DNA from: an uncultured Thiohalocapsa sp.
GTDB taxonomy: Bacteria; Pseudomonadota; Gammaproteobacteria; Chromatiales; Chromatiaceae
NCBI RefSeq assembly: GCF_913062725.1
Contig: NZ_CAJXWY010000007.1
Span: 26,632-90,631, forward strand
Length of the DNA stretch: 64,000 bases
Reading direction: 5' to 3'
A program made the position numbers and the translations under genes. The first letter of the stretch is position 1. Every line of letters begins with the position of its first letter. Of the stretch, positions 55,053 to 63,390 are shown piece after piece. The notes under the pieces were generated by a model. The model was given only the letters and a program-made list of their open reading frames with translations, was not told the DNA's origin and made no database searches.

Positions 55053-56600
55053 TCACGACTGTTTCGGTGCGTCCACGCCTAATGGCAGTCTGTCGCCTTG
55101 CGCCGTCGCCCCAGCGACGCCGGTGGACGTTGTCCGTGCCTCTGACTCATCGGGTGGGGACGATGTCGCCGGGCCGGGATGTGCGTCGGTCCTGCGCGTC
55201 CAGAGCTGGTAATGCGAGCCGGTGCCTTGAAAGTGTTCCGTCAGGTCGACGCATGCGTCAAAACCGATGGCTCGTAAGTGTGCCTCGATGACTGCGACGG
55301 GCCAGTAACGGATCACGAATCGATCCCGGTAATGCGCTGTAGTGCCATCCGCGCGGCGCAGGCTGATCTCCTCCTGGTAGTCGTAGTGGTCAGCGCCGCA
55401 GGGTGTGACGATCATCCGACGTTGGAAATCGTCCTGCTGCACAACATGGTCGTTGAACAGCGCACGACTGGGAATATCGATCAGCAGGCGGCCACCGGGC
55501 TTGAGGGCGTCATGAGCCCGCTGAAGCGCCTGTAACAGTGCTTCTTCCGTGTCGAAATACAGGAGTGTCGTGAACACGCACAGCGCCAGATCAAAAGGCT
55601 GTGGACTGTCGAAATCCTCCATCAGAGCACATTTTGTTTGCAGAATACCGCCTGATGCGGCCGGATTGTGTTGACGCTTGTTGTGCAACTGGGCCAACAT
55701 CGGCTCACAGGGCTCGACGGCGGTCACGGCAAAACCCTGAGCAGATAGTGGAATTGAGAGGCGTCCGGTACCGGCGCCGTAATCGACGATCGTTGCCGGC
55801 GGACTGACCTGTGCGGTGATGACATCCAGCGTCTGCTCAGTGAGGCTGTGGTAAAACTGGCCGAAGCTCCTCTCATAGGCCAAGTCGTAGACCTCAGCCC
55901 AGCTCGCATGGGCGACCTGGCTGTGGGCCGCGGCGAGGTAGAGGGTCGATCGTCGTGGGCAGTAGTGGATGACATGGTCCGTGAGTATCCCGGTCCCCAG
56001 AATCCCTTCGGCACCGGTCATCGCCAGAAGGGCGCGCAAGCTGTCTGGTAGCTCACCCGCCGAAATAGCCAGGTTTTGTTGGCCCAGGGTGATTGTGATG
56101 TCGAAGCGTCGGCCTTCGAACCGACCGATCATCGGGTGGAAGTCGGCGAACACGCCAACGCTGGGATGGGGCTCGAGCAGCGCTGGGTCGAACAGGCTCA
56201 GCTGTGCGCCGGTATCGAAAAAAACCTCGATCTCTTTGCCGTCCAGGGCCAGCATCAGCGCGGGCACCCCGAAAAAGAGGGTCAAAGGTATCTCAGCGCC
56301 GTCGTGCGTCTCTTGGGTGTGGCGGACAACCAGTCGCTGGCAGCGTAGATCCAGTTCGTGGTCGAACTGATTGAGAATGTCTCCGCCGAGGAGTCCGGCG
56401 CAGGTCACGCCAAGGCTCGCCTGCAAGTCGTCCGCACTCACGCCCAGATAATCGCGGGGGAGAGCATGCGTCGACCCGGCGAATTGCAATTCCGGTTGCC
56501 GGCCGAAGCTCACGGGGGAGCCGGTATCGAATATCCAGCGGGCGTGATCGATCTCGATGCAGGCGACACCCTCGGCGAGGTTCAATGGGTATTCGTACAT
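55053..56600 (-). CDS. Retropepsin-like double aspartic protease fused to a SAM methyltransferase
   Basis: A 515-residue two-part protein. Residues 1 to about 225 are two retropepsin-type lobes in tandem. Lobe A has Asp25 in FDTGSPVSFG and a later GLLGGDILNQF; lobe B has Asp129 in FFDTGAQLSLF and a later GILGTGILTDH. Each lobe thus has its DTG and hydrophobic-hydrophobic-Gly motif, enough for a pseudodimeric active site in one chain. Residues about 235-480 are a class I methyltransferase with motif I IVDYGAGTGRLSIPL (Asp273) and VEPCEPML. The last 35 residues are disordered. No signal peptide is seen, so it is cytoplasmic. GGAGAT precedes the ATG. I know of no described protein with this architecture. 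Confidence 0.8.
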   Translation of the reverse strand: MYEYPLNLAEGVACIEIDHARWIFDTGSPVSFGRQPELQFAGSTHALPRDYLGVSADDLQASLGVTCAGLLGGDILNQFDHELDLRCQRLVVRHTQETHDGAEIPLTLFFGVPALMLALDGKEIEVFFDTGAQLSLFDPALLEPHPSVGVFADFHPMIGRFEGRRFDITITLGQQNLAISAGELPDSLRALLAMTGAEGILGTGILTDHVIHYCPRRSTLYLAAAHSQVAHASWAEVYDLAYERSFGQFYHSLTEQTLDVITAQVSPPATIVDYGAGTGRLSIPLSAQGFAVTAVEPCEPMLAQLHNKRQHNPAASGGILQTKCALMEDFDSPQPFDLALCVFTTLLYFDTEEALLQALQRAHDALKPGGRLLIDIPSRALFNDHVVQQDDFQRRMIVTPCGADHYDYQEEISLRRADGTTAHYRDRFVIRYWPVAVIEAHLRAIGFDACVDLTEHFQGTGSHYQLWTRRTDAHPGPATSSPPDESEARTTSTGVAGATAQGDRLPLGVDAPKQS

Positions 56601-56624
56601 GGGCGCGATCTCCAGGGACCTGTA

Positions 56625-59231
56625 TCAGGATTGAACATCGGTGATTTGCAGCCCAGTGCCACCGAGATGCTGGAATGCCCGTTGCCGGCAGCTCAGCACG
56701 ATGATCTGGATGTCTTCGGCCTGGCGATGGAGTGCGGTGAACATGGTTTCGATGCGCTCGTCGTCGGTGAACACGAGGGCGTCGTCCAGAATCACCGGCG
56801 TGTGCCGTCCATGCCGCGCTGCGAGGCGCGCGAAGGCCAGGCGGACGAGGAGGTTGAGCTGCTCCTGGGTGCCACCGGAAAGGATATCGATGGTCTCGGC
56901 CAGATTGTTCCGGTGCAGCGCTGCGGGCAGGAGGGTGTCGTCCGTCCAGTGCAGCACGGCATCCGGCCAGAGCATGCGCAGCAGCGGCCGAAGCTCTTCG
57001 GAGACGGGCTTGAAATACTGCTCCCTGGCGGCGTTGCGCGCGCTCTCGAGTGCCGAGCGCAGGCGTTGGAGCACGGCGACTTCGCGCTCGATCAGCGCCA
57101 AGTGCCGGGCGGCGACGTCGAGCTGCTCTTCGGTCTCCTGTAGCTGCTCCTCGACGGATTCACCCGCGCTGCTGTCGATGCGCTCGTCGAGCACGGCGAT
57201 ACGCGCACGGATGTCGGCGAGGCGTTTTTGTGCGTCATCGATAACGGATTGGGCGCGGGCGAATGCGGCCTTTGCGAATTCGATGTCGGGTGCCGCCGCC
57301 CGTTGTTGCGTCAGTTGTTCCGCGGCCTCGGCTTTTGCGCGCGCGGCTTTGTCAGCCCGTTCGCTGAGTGCGGCCTCATCGCTGGCGGGTAAGCGCGCGA
57401 GGGCGCTGGCGGTCGCGTCGAGTTGCTCCTGCGCGCCGTCCCGGCGCGCCACCGCCTCCGCGCGTGCCGTGCGCGCCAGATCCCGTCGCTCTCGGGCCGC
57501 CTCGCGGTGGGCGGTGCTGGCCTCCAGGGCTTCGCCTGCACGCTGCAGTGCCGCCTGGGCCTGGTCCATCGCGGGCAGCTCGGTGTCTTCGGCTACGGCC
57601 GGCGCAGGAATTTCTGCCAGCTGTCGCGCCAGGGCCTCGATGCCCTCGGGGGCGAGCATGGTCAGTTGGGTCTCGGCATGCTGGCGTTGCTGTTCGGCCG
57701 CAGTGCGGGCCTGGTGTGCCCGCCGGGCGGCCTCCAGGCTCTCGACACCCAACGCCCGGAGCGCCGCCGACAACGCGGCTTCTGCCCGCTCGACATCATC
57801 CAGCCCCGCCTGGCCTTCTGCGGGATGGATGGTCAGCTCACCGAGATCGCCGAGCTGCAGCCGGGTGGCGCTGTGGATACGCAGCGGACTGTCGTGCTCG
57901 AGTGCGGCGCCGTCTTGGGTCACCCGGCCTTCCTGGCCCGCCGCATAGCGCATCACGACCTGCATCGCCGTGCTGTCACGCAGGGCCCGGGCGGTTGTCA
58001 GCTGGGCGGACAGGGCTTGAAGCTGGTCCAGGTCGGCGTCCTTCGGGCCGATTTGGGCGGCGGCGTCGGCCTGCTCGACGGCCTGTCTCGCCTGCCGGGC
58101 TTGTTTGAGTCTGTCTTCGAGCGCCGTGCGCCGTTGCGCACCCGCCCGTGCCGCATCCCGGTCCTGCACGCGCCGAAGGACTGACTCGGCGTCTTTGTAG
58201 ACCTGCGTATCATGCTGATGCGCGGTCGTCGCCTGGGTGTACAGGCGTTCTGCCTCTGCCAGATGCGTCTCCGCCGCCGCCAGGGCCGCGGTGGTGTCGC
58301 GCACCCGGGTCTGCGCCGATGCCTGGTCCTGCAGTGTGCGCTGCAGGGACGACAGGGCCGCATGCGCCTGCTCCGCGGCGAGGGTCGCCGTTTGCAAGGC
58401 CTGCTCGGATGCCCTGACTTCGGCCGCATGTTGCTCGGCGCTGGCCAATTGCATGCGCGCCGTGTCCAGGCGTGCCGCGCGCTCGGCGGCGGCCTCGGGT
58501 GTATCCAGCGCATCGCGCTCCCCGCGCAGGCGACGGCGCTCGCCGATGGCCTCCTGCAACGCGCGCACGCGCGTGGCGAGCGCGTCCTGTTGTGCCCTCA
58601 GTTGCTCCACGTCGTCGCGAGCACTGCGCCAGGGGCCGCCTGCTCTGGGCTTGCCGCCGGCGGTTGCGTAGGTGTCGAGTGCTCGCACACAGCGTTGCAA
58701 CACGGCATCCAGACGCTGGCCGCCGGCCACCTCGTCGACCGCGCCCGCGACGGTGGCCAACAGGTTCTGGCGCGCACCGAGCGCCGCCTGTTGCTGCTGA
58801 TTGGTCCCGTCATCCAGCCCGGCACTGCCCTGGCGCACCCAAAGCAGTGCGGCGGGCGCGGCGTCGCCGTCGCCCAGCAAGCCGCTGATCCAGGCCTCCG
58901 CCTGATCGGCCTGCGCGATCAGCTTGCCGTCGCGGGTCACGCGCGCCTCCGGCTTGCTCAGCCACCGCTTCGACACGATGAACGCTCCCTCGGGCGTTTC
59001 CAGCTCCACCGTGATTTCCGGTGCGCCGCCGGCATGGGGGCTCAGGCTCTTGACGGGCCGCGCCTGCGAGCTGAACCGCAGCGTGAACAGGGCCTGCAGG
59101 GCATCAAAAACCGTCGACTTGCCCCGTTCGTTGGCGGCGGTCAGCACATTGACGCCGTCTTGGATATCGGCGATGCGCACCCGCTCGGTGAAGCGGCGGA
59201 CATTCATCAGCTCGATTGCACGCAGCTTCAT
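56625..59231 (-). CDS. SbcC/YhaN-like SMC-type ATPase
   Basis: An 868-residue ATPase with a split nucleotide-binding head. Walker A is TAANERGKSTVFDAL (near residue 40), the signature is LSGGTQEQL, and Walker B is VILDDALVFTDD near the end. Between them are long Ala/Gln/Glu/Arg-rich coiled coils (about 190-420 and 480-760). No CxxC zinc hook is present; instead a short beta-rich segment (RLQLGDLGELTIHPAEG, about 445-470) lies midway. The start overlaps the nuclease stop by four bases (ATGA), the coupling expected of an Mre11-Rad50-like complex. It differs from canonical SbcC and is closer to YhaN. Confidence 0.87.
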   Translation of the reverse strand: MKLRAIELMNVRRFTERVRIADIQDGVNVLTAANERGKSTVFDALQALFTLRFSSQARPVKSLSPHAGGAPEITVELETPEGAFIVSKRWLSKPEARVTRDGKLIAQADQAEAWISGLLGDGDAAPAALLWVRQGSAGLDDGTNQQQQAALGARQNLLATVAGAVDEVAGGQRLDAVLQRCVRALDTYATAGGKPRAGGPWRSARDDVEQLRAQQDALATRVRALQEAIGERRRLRGERDALDTPEAAAERAARLDTARMQLASAEQHAAEVRASEQALQTATLAAEQAHAALSSLQRTLQDQASAQTRVRDTTAALAAAETHLAEAERLYTQATTAHQHDTQVYKDAESVLRRVQDRDAARAGAQRRTALEDRLKQARQARQAVEQADAAAQIGPKDADLDQLQALSAQLTTARALRDSTAMQVVMRYAAGQEGRVTQDGAALEHDSPLRIHSATRLQLGDLGELTIHPAEGQAGLDDVERAEAALSAALRALGVESLEAARRAHQARTAAEQQRQHAETQLTMLAPEGIEALARQLAEIPAPAVAEDTELPAMDQAQAALQRAGEALEASTAHREAARERRDLARTARAEAVARRDGAQEQLDATASALARLPASDEAALSERADKAARAKAEAAEQLTQQRAAAPDIEFAKAAFARAQSVIDDAQKRLADIRARIAVLDERIDSSAGESVEEQLQETEEQLDVAARHLALIEREVAVLQRLRSALESARNAAREQYFKPVSEELRPLLRMLWPDAVLHWTDDTLLPAALHRNNLAETIDILSGGTQEQLNLLVRLAFARLAARHGRHTPVILDDALVFTDDERIETMFTALHRQAEDIQIIVLSCRQRAFQHLGGTGLQITDVQS

Positions 59232-60361
59232 TCGGCACTCCCACGGGTATAGGTATACAGGCGGTTCAAGGCGGCGGTGGCGATGTCCCGGTCGGCCCTG
59301 GACCGATCCGGGTTTATCGCCTCGGCCATCAGCGCCTCGGCGGCCTGACGGATGGCCCCGACGCGCTCGATCTGATCCAGATCCTCGGCCCGGTGCAGCG
59401 TCTCCAGCGCCTCGGTGCGCAAGGTGAAATGCGCGAATCCGGGCGCGTGCCGGGCAACCGCCTCATGCAGGGCCGCATGCTCCGTCAGCGCCGCCAACCC
59501 CCTGGCGGTGACCTGCACCAGCGTGTTGCGTCGCTGCTCGATGCCGGGCAGGAGCGCTTCCAGGGCCTGCGCCGCCGGCGCGCCGTCTTGCAGATGCAGC
59601 TCGCGCTGCAGCCAGAGAAAGGTGCCGGTCTCGATCGCCTCGACCTGGGGCTCCGCACCGGGGCCGTCGATGCTGACGGCCAGGCACTGTCCCCGCCCCT
59701 CGTGCTTGAAACGATCATGCTCCGGCGTGCCGCAGTAGTGGGTGCGTGCCGAGACGCGCAGTCTGCCGTGCCAGTCCCCCAGGGCCAGATAATCGAGACC
59801 GGCGCTGCGGTCGCGATCGGGCGGAATTTGCTCGCCGGTGTCGGTGAAATCGAGCATGCCGCCGTGGGCGAGCCCGATGCGGATGCTCTCCGCGGGGGTG
59901 GCGATGTCTGGCAATGCGGCGGTCAGATCGCGCCCGACACGCCGCGCCGTCACCGGGCACGGCAGCAGAGCCACGCCGACGGCGGGCTCGAGGCTATCGC
60001 CGCCGAGGATGGGGTGGACGTTGTCAGACGCCTGGGTGCTGATCTGGTGCCAGAGCGGCTCGGCGTTCAGCAGGTTGTCATGGTTGCCGGGCAGGAGCCA
60101 CCAGTGCAGATCGGTATGTCCAGCCAGCGCGTGCAAGGTTTGGGTCAGCACCTGTTGCGAAGGCGTGGACGAGTCGAAGGTATCCCCGGCCAGCAGAATG
60201 TCGCGCGCACCCTGTGCCCGGGCCACCTCGGCGAGCCGGGCGATGACGTTGTGTCGCGCATCCATCAGACGTCCCCGCACGCCGTTGTCGCCGGGATCCG
60301 GAATGTTGGCGAAGCGGCGGCCCAGATGCAGGTCGCTGGCATGGATGAAGCGAAAGGGCAT
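59228..60361 (-). CDS. SbcD/Mre11-like metallophosphoesterase nuclease
   Basis: A 377-residue calcineurin-type nuclease. The metal-binding motifs are IHASDLHLGR, LLAGDTFDSS, LLPGNHDN, LAHGG and LGDWHGR. The remaining carboxy-terminal third is helical and probably contacts the ATPase coiled coils. ATG 60361 has AGGAGC nine bases upstream and starts directly at the domain, so the longer frame to 60397 is not chosen. It is the first gene of the putative four-gene operon and is divergent from the gene at 60686. Confidence 0.88.
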   Translation of the reverse strand: MPFRFIHASDLHLGRRFANIPDPGDNGVRGRLMDARHNVIARLAEVARAQGARDILLAGDTFDSSTPSQQVLTQTLHALAGHTDLHWWLLPGNHDNLLNAEPLWHQISTQASDNVHPILGGDSLEPAVGVALLPCPVTARRVGRDLTAALPDIATPAESIRIGLAHGGMLDFTDTGEQIPPDRDRSAGLDYLALGDWHGRLRVSARTHYCGTPEHDRFKHEGRGQCLAVSIDGPGAEPQVEAIETGTFLWLQRELHLQDGAPAAQALEALLPGIEQRRNTLVQVTARGLAALTEHAALHEAVARHAPGFAHFTLRTEALETLHRAEDLDQIERVGAIRQAAEALMAEAINPDRSRADRDIATAALNRLYTYTRGSAE

Positions 60362-60685
60362 GAAGTGCTGCTCCTGATGTCGCCGAGTTGTGGTCATTGA
60401 ACAGTCGAGGCACGACAGGGGCTGTCGGCTGCGGGGGAGCCCACCGCAACAGCCGGGTGCGGCAACCGGTGGGAGACGGCCGGCTCAGGCGCGGATGATG
60501 CTGCGGGCCGATCGGCGACTCGCGACATCCTGTGTCGCGGCAATGGTGCACCCTGCGCCGATGGCCGCCCCAGATGTCGCGGTGACGCGGCCTGCTCCAG
60601 CGCGACCGCCAAGCCGACGTCATCGATGTAGCTGGAGCCCTAGTGATCCGCGAACACTACTTGAGTCACACAAGAGGATATCCCT
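60362..60685. other. Divergent intergenic region of the nuclease operon
   Basis: A 324-base region without a recognised gene, upstream of both the minus-strand nuclease operon and the plus-strand gene at 60686. It should contain the promoters for both. I did not find clear -35/-10 elements or an operator palindrome. Confidence 0.45.
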
Positions 60686-61045
60686 ATGCCAGAGTACCCG
60701 AGTGTCGATCCGAACGCTGTCGGTCGTTTCCTTGAGACGTGTCTGAAGGCGCGACGCACAGCCTACTATGCCGAAGTGGTGAAGAGGTTCGGCTTGCCGG
60801 CCCTAGATGGGGCGTGGGCAAGCCACCCTTTGAGCGAAATTTTCGACGTCCTTGATAGAGAAGATGCAGCCGCCCCCAGACCTTATCGAACCGCCGTTGT
60901 CATCGCCCAGGATACGAATCGGCCAGGCAATGGGTTTTTCGAGGCTTTACAAAGGTATAAGAATATACCCGATCCGGGTACTTTAGAGGGGCGTGATTCA
61001 GTGTGGATCGCGGAATTGAACGCCGCTTACGATTTCCTCTGGTAA
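60686..61045 (+). CDS. Hypothetical protein
   Basis: A 119-residue protein that I do not recognise. AGAGGA stands before the ATG, and the base composition is clearly lower in G+C than average for the window. It looks globular: AYYAEVVKRFGLP resembles a winged-helix-like start, and YRTAVVIAQDTNRPGNGFFE forms a strand plus a Pro-Gly-rich loop, then WIAELNAAYDFLW ends the protein. The loop-bearing pattern recurs in small uncharacterised bacterial proteins, but I can give no function. It faces away from the nuclease operon and might be its regulator or an unrelated gene. Confidence 0.7.
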   Translation: MPEYPSVDPNAVGRFLETCLKARRTAYYAEVVKRFGLPALDGAWASHPLSEIFDVLDREDAAAPRPYRTAVVIAQDTNRPGNGFFEALQRYKNIPDPGTLEGRDSVWIAELNAAYDFLW

Positions 61046-61129
61046 ACGCATTGCTGCGCCTGCAGGCTACGTTTGTTCTGCACCGCTGTCAGGGAACGGC
61101 AACGGTGCCATGCCGCCCCGCCGGCGACA

Positions 61130-61642
61130 TCACCTGCGGTACCGATCGACGATTTTCTGAATCTCCTGCACGTCTGGCAGGTCTTCTACCGAGATCTCGT
61201 AGGTGGCTGAGCCGGCGCTGGCAATCTCCACCTTACCGACGTCAGCGAGTCGCTGCACCACAGGTTGGCTCACACGAATGTTGCGAATGTGAGCATGATA
61301 GACCTCATTCGTGCGCTTGGAGAGGATACCCTCCCGGACGATCACGCGCTTGTTGGTCACGGTCACCTTGAGCGCCATGCACTGCAGCCACCACAAGAGC
61401 AAGACTAAAAGACCAAGCCCCAACACCGGGATCAGGAACAGCAGCAGCAAGTACCCCACGGGATGGGCATCAAACATCACCGGGTGCTTTTCATACAATA
61501 TCTTCTCGGGCATACGCATCTTCATATGCAATGGACTATCGTATGAGAGATCAGTCGCATCAGCGTCGTAATGTGTCTTGGGGTCATAAAACATCACAGC
61601 ACTCACTTCGGGTGGATGAGATCGGCTCACTTGCTCACTCAC
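61130..61642 (-). CDS. Bacterial PH-domain (bPH2/YdbS-like) membrane protein
   Basis: A 170-residue protein. After an unusual polar amino-terminal 45 residues come two closely spaced hydrophobic helices (GYLLLLFLIPVLGLGLLVLLLWW region) and a carboxy-terminal PH-like domain with TNKRVIVREGILSKRTNEV and IRNIRVSQPVVQRL, matching DUF304/bPH2. The start is GTG at 61642, overlapping the preceding gene by four bases (GTGA). Function unknown. Confidence 0.82.
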   Translation of the reverse strand: MSEQVSRSHPPEVSAVMFYDPKTHYDADATDLSYDSPLHMKMRMPEKILYEKHPVMFDAHPVGYLLLLFLIPVLGLGLLVLLLWWLQCMALKVTVTNKRVIVREGILSKRTNEVYHAHIRNIRVSQPVVQRLADVGKVEIASAGSATYEISVEDLPDVQEIQKIVDRYRR

Positions 61643-62160
61643 TTACAATCGGCGATGGCCGACACATCCACGCGCGATGCGCCTGAGCCAAAATCCGCCG
61701 CCAGTTGCAGCTGGGCCTGAATGCTGCGCCATCTGAACGGATCATCCACCAGGCGTTCCAGCTCGCGGGTACCTTGGCAGGTGTCCGCCGTCAGAATCCG
61801 ATCGACTTCCTCCAGCACCCCAGTGTGCTCACTGATCGCCTCCAAGGCATCGATGAATCGCCCCGGGATGTGGCCGTTTTGCTCCAGGATCGTGGCCAGG
61901 AGCACGGCGTTCTGATGATCGTAACCATCAACATTGGCTCGCATCTGCCGGACGATCTCCGCCCGCGTGTGCCTCTGGTCGGCGGAGAGCTCGGCTGGCG
62001 CGATGGGGACTGCCGGCACATTGATGAGCGGAAAGGACTCCTCGAAGAAATATAGCGCCACCGCAAAGCGCACAAGCAGAATGCAAGCCACGATCAGCAC
62101 AGCGATTTTCACACCGCGCCAAAGAACGCTACCCAAGAATTGGGTCACTTGCTGCGTCAT
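61639..62160 (-). CDS. Hypothetical membrane-anchored protein
   Basis: A 173-residue protein with one amino-terminal transmembrane helix (about residues 17-36, VKIAVLIVACILLVRFAVAL) and a helical periplasmic or cytoplasmic remainder containing two well-spaced cysteines (TADTCQGT and the carboxy-terminal ADCK). No family recognised. The overlap with the PH-domain gene implies that the two act together. ATG 62160 is chosen; the longer frame to 62439 is Arg/Pro-rich and unlikely. Confidence 0.65.
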   Translation of the reverse strand: MTQQVTQFLGSVLWRGVKIAVLIVACILLVRFAVALYFFEESFPLINVPAVPIAPAELSADQRHTRAEIVRQMRANVDGYDHQNAVLLATILEQNGHIPGRFIDALEAISEHTGVLEEVDRILTADTCQGTRELERLVDDPFRWRSIQAQLQLAADFGSGASRVDVSAIADCK

Positions 62161-62266
62161 GGTCGCATGCCCAGTCTGTAAATACCGTCGCTCTGACGGG
62201 CCACCGTCCGGCCTTGGCCCAAACCCCACCGGGCACCGGCGTGCCCGGGCTTGCCGATAACTCAGG

Positions 62267-62965
62267 CTAGAGCCGCATCTCCACAATCGGGAGAAAATTG
62301 TAGAGCAACCGATCCATCTCCCAGCCCTCCAGCCCCGCTTGTGCTGCGGCACCAAGATAGAACGCCTCCTGCGCCCGGTACGACCGGGCCGCGACCCCCA
62401 GTCGATCAGAGATCCTGTGGATGCGCGTATCCAGCGCAACGCTCTGCCGGAAGTCCTCGTGGTAGACGTCCATCATGAGGTTGCGGGCATATTTGTCGCC
62501 GATGCCTGAAAACTGCTTGAGCCACTGAATTTTGGCGTCGCGACCGGGCAGCGCGAGCAATTGTGCCTTTGCCGCTTCGGGCCCTCCCAGGCGCCGGATG
62601 CGATCGAAGCACGCCGTAATGAACGCCCCCTTGCGGTTCGGCATCCGCAACCCGGCCGTCCGACACACCTCGCAGGCCACCGTCAAACGCTGCGCATCCG
62701 GCAGCGCCAGCAGGGCAGGGTAGGTGAGCCGCTCATAGTTCGCAGGCTCCTCGATGAGCCGTCGCCGTCCGGCGGATCGGCCCATGGTGGCGAAGCTCTG
62801 CAACAAGTAGTGCCAGAGGAAATCGGGTCGCTCCAGGTCGGACCGATTGGCCTTGAGCGCATCGAGCTGGCCGCGCTTCTCGGCGGCCAGCTGGCGGGCA
62901 ACATCGGCGAGTTGGGCTTGGGCTTGGGCTTGGGCTTGGGCTTGGGCTTGGAGGGGTGTGCTCAT
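62267..62965 (-). CDS. HhH-GPD superfamily DNA glycosylase/endonuclease III-like
   Basis: A 232-residue protein. The helix-hairpin-helix FSGIGDKYARNLMMD, with Lys in the position of the endonuclease III catalytic lysine, and the following LDTRIHRISDRLG with the catalytic aspartate, support a base-excision repair enzyme. The carboxy-terminal 4Fe-4S cysteines of endonuclease III are absent. The amino terminus begins MSTPL then a (QA)6-type tract encoded by a TTGGGC hexanucleotide repeat. ATG 62965 is the chosen start. The lesion it recognises is unknown. Confidence 0.75.
   Translation of the reverse strand: MSTPLQAQAQAQAQAQAQLADVARQLAAEKRGQLDALKANRSDLERPDFLWHYLLQSFATMGRSAGRRRLIEEPANYERLTYPALLALPDAQRLTVACEVCRTAGLRMPNRKGAFITACFDRIRRLGGPEAAKAQLLALPGRDAKIQWLKQFSGIGDKYARNLMMDVYHEDFRQSVALDTRIHRISDRLGVAARSYRAQEAFYLGAAAQAGLEGWEMDRLLYNFLPIVEMRL
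62912..62947. repeat. Hexanucleotide tandem repeat (TTGGGC x6)
   Basis: Six perfect copies of TTGGGC, plus a partial TTGG, lie in the start region of the HhH glycosylase gene and encode an alternating Gln-Ala tract. Being a multiple of three, copy changes would lengthen or shorten the tract without a frameshift. Confidence 0.9.
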
Positions 62966-63390
62966 AGGTCGGCGGCTCCGGAGGTCGTTGGGCTGGTGAA
63001 GCAAGGTTGGTGGGCCGAGGCGGCCAAGCGCCCCAGCAGGCCGCCATTGAACACCAACTGCACGACAGGACCTGTCGTATTACCCAAAAGACGTGTCGAC
63101 CCGGCGCAACGACGGGGCAGCGGGCGCGCACGGGTCGGCGCTCGCAAGCCGCCCCCGCGGCGTCCCCGCGCGCAGCTCCCTGATGTGTCGAACGGCTCCC
63201 CGCTGGCCCCAAGGGCATCGTCGCAGCGGCCGCACGGTGGCCGACCAGGATCACCAGGGCGCCGTCGCGTGGCCGGCGACCACTGGACGCGCGGTCGTCA
63301 GCGCCTCCCTCGCAGTCATGCTACAAGGTATTTACTTCTGTAACCCATGAGGTATACACTGCGCGCCTCGCAGCCATCGGGAGTACCACT
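62966..63390. other. Intergenic region with a candidate promoter
   Basis: A 425-base region between the glycosylase and the HTH gene. Open frames are present but unconvincing. The last 60 bases are AT-rich and hold the promoter noted separately; nothing else recognisable. Confidence 0.5.
63331..63358 (+). promoter_or_regulatory. Candidate sigma-70 promoter of the HTH gene
   Basis: TTTACT (63331-63336), a 16-base gap and TATACA (63353-63358), in an AT-rich patch 33 bases before the ATG at 63391. GGGAG at 63379-63383 provides a ribosome site. Confidence 0.55.

Noticed and set aside
55053..56600. Idea that the protease-methyltransferase is a sequencing or annotation join of two genes
   Set aside because: A single frame is open throughout with no stop or frame change between the parts, and the linker reads normally.
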